Source: Sphingomonas paucimobilis
GTDB lineage: Bacteria > Pseudomonadota > Alphaproteobacteria > Sphingomonadales > Sphingomonadaceae
Direction of reading: 5' to 3'
Assembly: GCA_945860425.1 (NCBI GenBank)
Contig: CAMAQU010000023.1
Coordinates: 1 to 13,422, forward strand
DNA length: 13,422 nt
Shown here one piece after another: positions 1 to 6,258 of this stretch; position 1 is the first letter of the stretch, and each line of letters begins with the position of its first letter. A program made the translations under genes and the position numbers. The notes under the pieces are model-generated. The model was not told where the DNA came from and did no database searches. It saw only the letters and a program-made list of their open reading frames with translations.

Positions 1-59
1 TCGCCGCGCTGTTCAACTGCTGTGATCGTGCCAATATCCGTGATGATGCCGGTAAACAT
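1..59 (-). CDS. ribE: Riboflavin synthase alpha subunit, N-terminal fragment
   Basis: Partial gene running off the left edge. Reading the minus strand from the ATG at 59 gives 19 codons, beginning MFTGIITDIGTI. This closely matches the invariant N-terminus of riboflavin synthase alpha (MFTGIV/I..GxI), which dismutates two 6,7-dimethyl-8-ribityllumazine molecules to riboflavin in the cytoplasm. It starts 15 nt after the ribD stop, with a G-rich ribosome-binding stretch (AAAGGGGCGG) in between, so it is almost certainly the next gene of the same transcript. Only the start of the first lumazine-binding domain is visible. Identification rests on this short but very characteristic N-terminus plus the ribD neighbour. 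Confidence 0.88.
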   Translation of the reverse strand, partial: MFTGIITDIGTITAVEQRG

Positions 60-74
60 GACTGCCGCCCCTTT

Positions 75-1052
75 TCAAACGCGCTCGTAAACGTCCAGCT
101 GGTCTTTGCCAAGCAGGCGGCTGTCCGCCAATTGCCATTGGCCCTGCGCATCCGCAAGCCGACCTAAACCGATATCCCCAAGGCAGGCACGCCCCCCGCC
201 AATCAAGATCGGCGCGCGATAGAGCAAAAGCCGATCAACCAACCCAGCCTTCAGAAAGGCAGCCGCCGTTTGCGCGCCGCCTTCGACCAGCAGATATTGG
301 ACACCGGCCAATCCAAGAACTTCCCCTGGCGCAGACAAGGCCATCCAGCCCGGCTCCACCCCGCCCCGCGTCAATATCGCCCGCGCAGGGGAGCGCGCCT
401 CTAAACCCGGCAGCCGAACAGTCAGTTGGGGCGCATCGGCCCGACCCGTTTCACCGCCGACGAGAATCATATTGGTGCGGGCGCGCTCCAAATGCCCATG
501 CGCACGCGCCGCATCCCCCGTGATCCATTTGCTCTCCCCCGATGCCAGCGCGATGCAGCCATCCAACGAAGTTGCAAGTTTCAGGGTGATGAACGGGCGA
601 CTGGCATGATGCTGCATCAGCCATCCGGCCATGGCGCGCCTTGCGTCATCCGCCAATAATCCCGCTGCAACCTCAATCCCTGCTGCCTGAAGCCGGGCAA
701 TGCCCTGTCCATTGGTGCGCGGGTCCGGATCGGTCAGACCAATGACAACACGCGACACGCCCGCCGCGATGAGACTGTCCGCACAGGTCGGGCCGCGCGG
801 GCTTTCATGAGCGCAAGGCTCCAGCGTGACATAAGCGGTTGCGCCGCGTGCCGCCTCTCCCGCTTGAGCCAGCGCTATCGCCTCTGCATGGGGCCTGCCG
901 CCGGGCTGGGTCCAGCCGCGCCCAACAATGCGCCCGGCCTGCATCACGATGCAGCCGACATTGGGATTGGGGGCCGTTAAGGCCTGCGTACGTCCAGACA
1001 GCGCAATCGCTGCGGCCATCAACCGCCGATCCTGCGACGTTACAGACCCCAT
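75..1052 (-). CDS. ribD: Bifunctional riboflavin biosynthesis deaminase/reductase RibD
   Basis: 325 residues. RibD deaminates and then reduces the pyrimidine intermediate formed from GTP, steps two and three of riboflavin synthesis. The N-terminal CMP/dCMP-deaminase-type domain (about 8-145) shows PNPNVGC at 28-34 and zinc ligands H55 (in HAEA), C80 (in TLEPCAH) and C90, with E57 as the likely proton shuttle. The reductase domain follows from about 150 (FITLKLATSLDG, SGESKWIT, then VEGG and AGLVDRLLLYRAP near the end). Two oddities: nine residues separate C80 and C90, against eight in E. coli RibD, and the usual ADDP of the reductase reads ADAP; both may be lineage traits. The start ATG overlaps the end of the upstream membrane-protein gene by 13 bp, implying translational coupling; M12 is an alternative start. 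The protein is shorter than E. coli RibD (367), mainly in the reductase half. Confidence 0.95.
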   Translation of the reverse strand: MGSVTSQDRRLMAAAIALSGRTQALTAPNPNVGCIVMQAGRIVGRGWTQPGGRPHAEAIALAQAGEAARGATAYVTLEPCAHESPRGPTCADSLIAAGVSRVVIGLTDPDPRTNGQGIARLQAAGIEVAAGLLADDARRAMAGWLMQHHASRPFITLKLATSLDGCIALASGESKWITGDAARAHGHLERARTNMILVGGETGRADAPQLTVRLPGLEARSPARAILTRGGVEPGWMALSAPGEVLGLAGVQYLLVEGGAQTAAAFLKAGLVDRLLLYRAPILIGGGRACLGDIGLGRLADAQGQWQLADSRLLGKDQLDVYERV

Positions 1053-1390
1053 TCGTCCATCTTCTTTTCCATTTCCTTGAACGGCTTGCGATTGGCCTCA
1101 AGAATGCGCTGGCGCTCTGCCTCTTCTGCTGCCCGCTTTTTGGCATCGATTTTCTGCTGAGCAATGATCTCTGCGTCGCTGCGCTTTGGATCAAATTTTT
1201 CAACATAGACAATTTTAGGCGGCCGATACTCCATCGGCACCTCACCGAGATAAAAGAGCGCAACCAAGACGAGAGGTATCGTCGCTGAAAGCACCGCCAA
1301 CCCAAGCTTATGCGCGACGGGCTGCTTGAAGAAGGCCTTTAGGTCGCGCCAAGCGGCCTTAGGACTGGCGGGGCGGGGAAATACAGACAT
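1040..1390 (-). CDS. Small single-pass membrane protein of unknown function
   Basis: 116 residues, function unknown. The layout is a short basic N-terminus (about 1-28, FPRP and KAAWRDLKAFF), one hydrophobic segment (about 29-48), then a charged C-terminal half. Residues 70-113 are rich in Lys, Glu, Ala and Arg and look helical, probably coiled-coil. The charge pattern suggests the N-terminus is cytoplasmic and the tail periplasmic. I recall similar small proteins next to ribD or gltX in sphingomonads, but no named family can be assigned. It lies 43 nt after gltX and its last codons overlap the ribD start (TAA at 1040-1042, ribD ATG at 1052), so it probably helps deliver ribosomes to ribD. 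The ATG at 1390 has no clear Shine-Dalgarno sequence. That it is a real gene is supported by the tight overlap and the coherent membrane topology. Confidence 0.8.
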   Translation of the reverse strand: MSVFPRPASPKAAWRDLKAFFKQPVAHKLGLAVLSATIPLVLVALFYLGEVPMEYRPPKIVYVEKFDPKRSDAEIIAQQKIDAKKRAAEEAERQRILEANRKPFKEMEKKMDEWGL

Positions 1391-1433
1391 GGCTGCAAAG
1401 ATAGGCCGTCAGCGGTCGATATACCAGCCCGGA

Positions 1434-2747
1434 TCAGGCCGATGCCGCCAAGAGCCGAGCAACGGCCCTGTCGCGCCCAATGAGCGGCAACAACGCCTTC
1501 ATATCCGGCCCGTGATCCACACCCGTCAGGGCCTGCCGCAAGGGCAGGAACAGCGCCTTGCCATTGCGATCTGTGCTGGTTTTGAGCGCATCCGTCAGGC
1601 CATGCCAAGGATCTTCTGACCAATTGAGAGCAGCCGCAGCCTTGGCAGCCTGTGCCAGATAGGGCTTATCCTCTGGGGCGATGGTCGCGGCAATATCTCC
1701 CGTCACAACGGCCCACCATGGGCCAACATCGGCTAAGGTGTCGATATTGGGACGAATGGCACACCAGGCCGCCTCATCCACGCCATCGGGGAGGCGATCC
1801 GCGACGGCCGCAAACTCCGTCTGGTGCAAAATTTTTGCGTTCAGTTGGGCCAGTTCTTCCTCATCAAAGCGCGCAGGTGCGCGGCCAAAATGGGCAAAGT
1901 CTATTGTAGCGATGAGCGGCGCGATGTCCGTTACTGGCTCAACGGGCGCGCTCGTTCCCAATCGGGCGAGCAGTGCAAGAATCGCCAGCGGCTCAATCCC
2001 GCGCTCCTGAAAGGCGTCCATGCCCAGCGAGCCGAGCCGCTTTGACAGCTTGCCTTCCGTGCCCGTGAGCAGCGCCTCATGCGCAAAGTGCGGCGGCACC
2101 GTGCCAAGCGCCGAAAACATCTGAATCTGGGTTGCCGTGTTGGTCACATGATCTTCACCACGCACGACATGGGTGATGCCCATATCAATATCATCAATGG
2201 CAGAGGGCAGCATATAGAGCCACGACCCATCGGCCCGGCGAATGACGGGATCGGACAAGAGCTTGGGGTCAAAATGCTGGGGCCCGCGGATCAGATCGAC
2301 CCATTGGATCGGCGCTTCATGGTCCAGCTTAAACCGCCAATGCGGCGAACGGCCCTCAGGGACAGGGGCGTCAGCAGCTGGGCGCTCATAGACCGGGGGC
2401 AGCCCGCGCCCCAGCAGCACCTTGCGCCGCAAATCCAGCTCTTCCGGCGTCTCATAACAGGCATAGACTCGGCCTGCCGCCTTCAACTCTTCAAACCGGC
2501 GCTCATAGAGATCGAACCGAGCGGACTGACGCTCTTCGCCATCCCAATCTAGCCCCAACCAGCGCAAATCCTTTCGAATTGCATCGACAAAGGCTTCTTT
2601 CGACCGCTCACCATCTGTATCGTCAATCCGCAGCAGAAAACGGCCGCCCTGTTTCTTGGCCCAGAGCCAATTATGCAGGGCCGTGCGGACGTTGCCGACA
2701 TGAAGCGTACCCGTTGGGGACGGCGCGAAACGTGTAACGATGGTCAT
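1434..2747 (-). CDS. gltX: Glutamyl-tRNA synthetase (class I)
   Basis: 437 residues. It charges tRNA-Glu with glutamate, and in bacteria without GlnRS may also make Glu-tRNA-Gln for the GatCAB amidotransferase. The class I catalytic domain starts at once with FAPSPTGTLHVGN, where H16-V-G-N19 is the HIGH signature. The second ATP-binding motif is KLSKR at 233-237, followed by LGSLGMDAF. Between them lie the acceptor-binding region and RGEDHVTNT. The C-terminal anticodon-binding part is short, so the protein is smaller than the usual 465-480 residues; this fits the shorter GltX form of alphaproteobacteria, many of which have two gltX copies. I cannot tell from one window whether a second copy exists. 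It begins 6 nt after the nadE stop, so it is translated from the nadE transcript. No strong Shine-Dalgarno precedes the ATG, consistent with re-initiation. Confidence 0.95.
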   Translation of the reverse strand: MTIVTRFAPSPTGTLHVGNVRTALHNWLWAKKQGGRFLLRIDDTDGERSKEAFVDAIRKDLRWLGLDWDGEERQSARFDLYERRFEELKAAGRVYACYETPEELDLRRKVLLGRGLPPVYERPAADAPVPEGRSPHWRFKLDHEAPIQWVDLIRGPQHFDPKLLSDPVIRRADGSWLYMLPSAIDDIDMGITHVVRGEDHVTNTATQIQMFSALGTVPPHFAHEALLTGTEGKLSKRLGSLGMDAFQERGIEPLAILALLARLGTSAPVEPVTDIAPLIATIDFAHFGRAPARFDEEELAQLNAKILHQTEFAAVADRLPDGVDEAAWCAIRPNIDTLADVGPWWAVVTGDIAATIAPEDKPYLAQAAKAAAALNWSEDPWHGLTDALKTSTDRNGKALFLPLRQALTGVDHGPDMKALLPLIGRDRAVARLLAASA

Positions 2748-2753
2748 AACAAA

Positions 2754-4418
2754 TCAAGCCGTTCGAAAAGCATTGGTGATGGGATAACGACGGTCGCGGC
2801 CAAAATTGCGCTGCCCGAGCTTCACACCCGGCGGGGCCTGACGCCGCTTATATTCGGCAAGACACAACAACCGCTCAATCCGGGCGACAATGTCTCGATC
2901 AAAGCCGCGGGCAGCAATATCCTCCACCGACAACTCTTCTTCGACCAAGGCCATCAGAATCGCGTCGAGCACAGGATAATCGGGCAGGGAATCCGAATCT
3001 TTCTGATCCGGCCGCAATTCAGCACTGGGGGGCTTGGTGATAATGCGTTCGGGCATGACCGGGCCGTCCGGGCCAAGCCCCAGACGCGGCATGTGCCCAT
3101 TGCGCCAGCGGGCCAGCGCAAATACCGTCATCTTATAGGCATCTTTGATCGGGTTATAGCCGCCCGCCATATCGCCATAAATGGTCGCATAGCCGACGGA
3201 CATTTCGCTCTTATTGCCCGTCGTCATGAGCATGTGGCCAAATTTGTTCGACAACGCCATCAGCGTCACGCCGCGCAGACGCGATTGGAGATTTTCTTCG
3301 GTAATGTCCGCGGGCTTATCGGCAAAAAGAGGCGCAAGCATTGTCTCAAAAGCCTGAAAAGCCGGGGTGATCGGAATGGTATCGATCCGGCACCCCAAAA
3401 GACGCGCGGCCTCTGACGCATCTTCAAGGCTCTCTTCGCTGGTATATTGGCTGGGCAGCATGACGCACCAGACCCGGTCTGCGCCCAGCGCATCAACCGC
3501 GATGGCCGCACAAATGGCACTATCAATCCCGCCCGACATGCCCAGCACGACGCCGGGAAAGCGGTTTGTATTCACATAATCCCGCAGACCCACCATCATC
3601 GCATGCCAGGCATCAGACGGGCTTGGCTCCAAGGCGGTCAATTCACCTGCCTCACACATCCAACCCGTCTCTGTCTGCGCCCAATGGGTGATGCGGACAT
3701 GCTCTTCCCAATCGGGCAATTGATGGACCATGCTGCCATCACCATTGATCACGAAGGACGCGCCGTCGAACACCAGTTCATCCTGACCGCCGACGCGGTT
3801 CAGATAGGCAAGGGGTAAAGATGTTTCGGCAATGCGTGCGCCAATCACTTGGGTCGCCCGATACTCATCCTTATCAATTTCATAGGGACTGCCATTGGGC
3901 ACAATTAGAAAATCGGCGCCCTTGGCCTTCAAATGCGCAGCGACATCGGCAAACCAAATATCTTCACATATAGGCACGCCGATCTGCGCCCCGCGAAACG
4001 CGATTGGGTCTGGCAGAGGGCCGGGGCGGAAATACCGCTTTTCATCAAAAGTGCCGTAATTGGGGAGCTCATGCTTGAACCGCAGGGCAGCCACCCGCCC
4101 GCCGTCCAAAAGTGCGACGGCATTATAAAGCGCGCCGGATGCATCCTTGTGGAGTGTACCGACCAGCATTGCCGGGCCGCCATCCTGCGTGGCGGCCGCC
4201 ATACGCTCAAGCTCTGCTGCTGCCAGCACAGCCAGCGCCGGCTTTTGGATCAGATCTTCTGCTGGATAGCCAATCAGCTGCATCTCTGGAAAGACGATGA
4301 GGTCAGCACCCTTCGCCGCCGCCTCGGCCCGACGCGCCAACATGGCGTCGGCATTTCCAGCCAAATCGCCGACGCGTTGGTTCATCTGGGCCAAAGCAAT
4401 GTTAAGACGTGCGCTCAT
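2754..4418 (-). CDS. nadE: Glutamine-dependent NAD+ synthetase
   Basis: 554 residues, the glutamine-using two-domain form. It amidates nicotinate adenine dinucleotide to NAD+ with ATP, the last step of NAD synthesis. The N-terminal nitrilase-type glutaminase domain (about 5-255) carries the Glu-Lys-Cys triad: E45 in FPEMQLIGYP, K115 in RFKHELPNYG and C151 in VPICEDIW. The C-terminal synthetase domain has the ATP-pyrophosphatase P-loop SGGIDS at 295-300, then TTGNKSEMSVGYATIYGD and TKPPSAELRPDQKDSDSLPDY. Length is normal for the family. The ATG at 4418 follows GAGAGG with 4 nt between. It is the first gene of the minus-strand unit nadE-gltX-membrane protein-ribD-ribE and is divergent from prs, whose product PRPP feeds NAD synthesis. 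Identification is secure. Confidence 0.97.
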   Translation of the reverse strand: MSARLNIALAQMNQRVGDLAGNADAMLARRAEAAAKGADLIVFPEMQLIGYPAEDLIQKPALAVLAAAELERMAAATQDGGPAMLVGTLHKDASGALYNAVALLDGGRVAALRFKHELPNYGTFDEKRYFRPGPLPDPIAFRGAQIGVPICEDIWFADVAAHLKAKGADFLIVPNGSPYEIDKDEYRATQVIGARIAETSLPLAYLNRVGGQDELVFDGASFVINGDGSMVHQLPDWEEHVRITHWAQTETGWMCEAGELTALEPSPSDAWHAMMVGLRDYVNTNRFPGVVLGMSGGIDSAICAAIAVDALGADRVWCVMLPSQYTSEESLEDASEAARLLGCRIDTIPITPAFQAFETMLAPLFADKPADITEENLQSRLRGVTLMALSNKFGHMLMTTGNKSEMSVGYATIYGDMAGGYNPIKDAYKMTVFALARWRNGHMPRLGLGPDGPVMPERIITKPPSAELRPDQKDSDSLPDYPVLDAILMALVEEELSVEDIAARGFDRDIVARIERLLCLAEYKRRQAPPGVKLGQRNFGRDRRYPITNAFRTA

Positions 4419-4606
4419 TGCGCCTCTCTATTGAGCGCGCGCCGCTTCCGCAATCTCCCCGCCCCAAAGCAGGTCCAATTCCCGACAAGACGCCAATCTG
4501 GCCAACTCAGATGCTTTTCCTGCCGATTGGGCCGAAATAAGGCTCTTTCCGCCAATGGCCTTGGCCTTTAAGGGACGGGCGACTCTTGTGGAGCGGGGCC
4601 CGATTC
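4419..4606. promoter_or_regulatory. Divergent promoter region between nadE and prs
   Basis: 188 bp between the nadE and prs starts must hold promoters for both. No hexamer pair with good spacing stands out on either strand. The best plus-strand guess, TTGGCC at 4561 with TCTTGT 17 nt later, is weak. The one clear structure is a small dyad, GCCAA-TGGCC-TTGGC at 4551-4565, 42 nt before the prs ATG. Related TTGGCC or TGGCCAA strings recur in the region, so a regulator site is possible but unproven. An alternative TTG start for prs at 4586 would put 21 nt of this region in the gene. Confidence 0.5.
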
Positions 4607-5542
4607 ATGAAGCTTATTACCGGCAATTCAAACATTCCCTTGGCGCAGGCAATTGCCGATTATTGCGACCTGCCCCTAACCAAGGCGAGTGTGCGTCGCT
4701 TTGCCGATGAAGAAGTTTTCGTCGAAATTCATGAGAATGTCCGGGGTGAGGATGTGTTTGTCATTCAATCGACAAGCTATCCGACCAACGACAATTTGAT
4801 GGAATTGTTGATCATTTGTGATGCGCTGCGCCGGGCGTCGGCAAAGCGGATTACGGCTGTTCTCCCCTATTTCGGCTATGCCCGGCAAGACCGAAAGCCC
4901 GGACCACGCACGCCAATTTCGGCCAAGCTGGTCGCCAATATCATCACGACAGCCGGGGCCAATCGCGTTCTTTCCGTTGATCTGCACGCGGGGCAAATTC
5001 AGGGCTTTTTCGATATTCCAACCGACAATCTCTTTGGCGCGCCGGTGATGTCCGCCGATATTCTGGCGCGCTTTGGGGACCGCAATATCATGGTCGTTTC
5101 CCCCGATGTGGGCGGCGTTGTGCGCGCGCGTGCTCTGGCTAAGCGGCTCGACAATGCGCCGCTGGCCATTGTTGACAAGCGTCGGGAACGGGCCGGCGAA
5201 TCCGAGGTGATGAATATCATCGGCGATGTGCAGGGCCGTTTCTGCATTCTGATTGATGATATTGTCGATTCGGCAGGCACGCTGTGCAATGCGGCGGCCG
5301 CGCTTAAGGCGGCAGGGGCCGAGGATGTTGTCGCTTATTGCACCCATGGCGTGCTGTCGGGTGCGGCGGCCGAGCGCGTGGATGGATCTGCACTTTTGGA
5401 ATTGGTCGTGACCGATTCAATCGGCGCACAAGCTTCTGCTGCGGAGGCCAAGAAGATCCGTCGGCTGAACATTGCGCCCCTGATTGGAGAGGCGATCAAG
5501 CGGATTGCCGACGAAAGCTCCGTCTCCAGCCTGTTTGACTAA
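4607..5542 (+). CDS. prs: Ribose-phosphate pyrophosphokinase (PRPP synthetase)
   Basis: 311 residues from the ATG at 4607. It makes PRPP from ribose 5-phosphate and ATP, feeding purines, pyrimidines, histidine, tryptophan and NAD. Class I bacterial Prs features are plain: N-terminal KLITGNSN, ATP-contact motif YFGYARQDRKPGPRTPISAKL, catalytic/metal-binding region DLHAGQIQGFF (D125, H127), flexible-loop VDKRRERAGESEV, and the PRPP-binding loop DDIVDSAGT at 217-225. The in-frame TTG at 4586 would add seven residues. The ATG is preferred because family members begin at MKL-x-x-GN; a GGAG lies about 13 nt upstream. It is monocistronic on the plus strand, divergent from nadE and convergent with the L,D-transpeptidase gene, the two stops being 15 bp apart. 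Confidence 0.97.
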   Translation: MKLITGNSNIPLAQAIADYCDLPLTKASVRRFADEEVFVEIHENVRGEDVFVIQSTSYPTNDNLMELLIICDALRRASAKRITAVLPYFGYARQDRKPGPRTPISAKLVANIITTAGANRVLSVDLHAGQIQGFFDIPTDNLFGAPVMSADILARFGDRNIMVVSPDVGGVVRARALAKRLDNAPLAIVDKRRERAGESEVMNIIGDVQGRFCILIDDIVDSAGTLCNAAAALKAAGAEDVVAYCTHGVLSGAAAERVDGSALLELVVTDSIGAQASAAEAKKIRRLNIAPLIGEAIKRIADESSVSSLFD

Positions 5543-5567
5543 AAACGCTGCACGGCCTTAACCGTGC
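5541..5567 (-). terminator. Candidate intrinsic terminator at the prs/L,D-transpeptidase junction
   Basis: A perfect 6-bp inverted repeat, GCACGG (5550-5555) and CCGTGC (5562-5567), with a 6-nt loop. Read on the minus strand it is followed after 4 nt by five T residues, the order expected of a rho-independent terminator for the L,D-transpeptidase gene. The stop codon of that gene lies in the loop. The plus strand has no T tract, so it is not an obvious prs terminator. The stem is short. Confidence 0.5.
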
Positions 5568-6187
5568 GCGTGGCCTTCCAGCCGATCAGCAAAGATCATG
5601 CGGCCGGGCCCCATGCGGGCAATCACTTCGACAAGCCGATCCCGCGGAAAGGCAAAGCAGCCTTCACTGCGCCCCAACTTGCCCATCGTGCGGATCATAT
5701 CCGGATTTGCATAGTCAGCACCATGTACAACGATGGCGCGACTTTCGGCATTGTCATTATCGCGATCAAGCCCGGTCAGGCGCATAGAAAGGCCGTGTTT
5801 GCCTTCATAATAATTGCGCGTGAGATAGGCCCCGCGCGAGGTTGCATTTGACCCCGGCTGATTTGAGAATGCTTTCAACCAGCCGTCATGTTCCGGATCA
5901 GACCCGCGTCCATGCGTCACATAAAGGCGCCGAACATGCCCAGATGCCATATCCACGATGAAGAAGCGATGTTCGGAAGACGGCAAAGAGAAATCCGCAA
6001 GGCCCACAACGTCGCGCACCCAAATGCGATTGCCCATCCGATCGAGTTGATGTCGGGCAATATCCCTGAGACGCATGTCCGTTGGCGCGGCAAAGGCTGC
6101 GCCGGGGAAAAGGCTTAAGGCGGCGGTTGCGACCGATCCCGCCAATATGTCTCTGCGGCCGAGCTTTGCGGCCAAGATTTTTTCCAT
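5558..6187 (-). CDS. YkuD-type murein L,D-transpeptidase-like protein with Tat signal
   Basis: 209 residues. L,D-transpeptidases use a cysteine to make 3-3 crosslinks or attach proteins to peptidoglycan in the periplasm. The catalytic signature is present: H155 in VVHGADYA and S-x-G-C at 174-177 (GRSEGCFAF), with C177 as the nucleophile. This spacing and the GRSxGC form fit the YkuD_2 subgroup annotated as 'murein L,D-transpeptidase catalytic domain family', rather than classic YkuD with SHGCIR. The N-terminus looks like a twin-arginine signal: GRRDIL at 10-15, a moderately hydrophobic stretch, and a likely cut after AFA at 33. Mature size is about 176 residues, with no peptidoglycan-binding domain. 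It lies 71 nt downstream of the siderophore receptor on the same strand and may have its own promoter. Whether it is active on murein is inferred from the family. Confidence 0.87.
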   Translation of the reverse strand: MEKILAAKLGRRDILAGSVATAALSLFPGAAFAAPTDMRLRDIARHQLDRMGNRIWVRDVVGLADFSLPSSEHRFFIVDMASGHVRRLYVTHGRGSDPEHDGWLKAFSNQPGSNATSRGAYLTRNYYEGKHGLSMRLTGLDRDNDNAESRAIVVHGADYANPDMIRTMGKLGRSEGCFAFPRDRLVEVIARMGPGRMIFADRLEGHAHG

Positions 6188-6193
6188 GCCCTA

Positions 6194-6223
6194 TGTATAG
6201 GCAATGCTTGTGGATAAAGTCGA
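6194..6223 (-). promoter_or_regulatory. Candidate promoter for the L,D-transpeptidase gene, possibly leaderless
   Basis: On the minus strand, TCGACT (6218-6223; 4 of 6 to TTGACA) and TATACA (6194-6199; 4 of 6 to TATAAT) are 18 nt apart. The ATG lies only 6 nt beyond the -10 hexamer, so transcription would start at or next to it, giving a leaderless or near-leaderless mRNA. That would explain the poor Shine-Dalgarno. Hexamer matches are modest. Confidence 0.35.
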
Positions 6224-6258
6224 GACAATCGCGGTGAACTGCGTGTTTTCCGGGGTGA

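Noticed and set aside
2673..3416. Long plus-strand open frame (247 codons) across the gltX start and nadE
   Set aside because: It is antisense to well-supported nadE, has no recognisable motif and has a protein composition typical of a shadow frame.
3933..4571. Plus-strand open frame (212 codons) over the nadE start
   Set aside because: It covers the nadE N-terminus in antisense and has no ribosome site or family resemblance.
4561..4589. TTGGCC/TCTTGT pair as a prs promoter
   Set aside because: Only 3 of 6 matches in the -10 hexamer; not listed as a separate promoter.
4676..5347. Minus-strand open frame (223 codons) opposite prs
   Set aside because: Prs is certain on the plus strand. The antisense frame shows no domain or signal and is best explained by codon bias.
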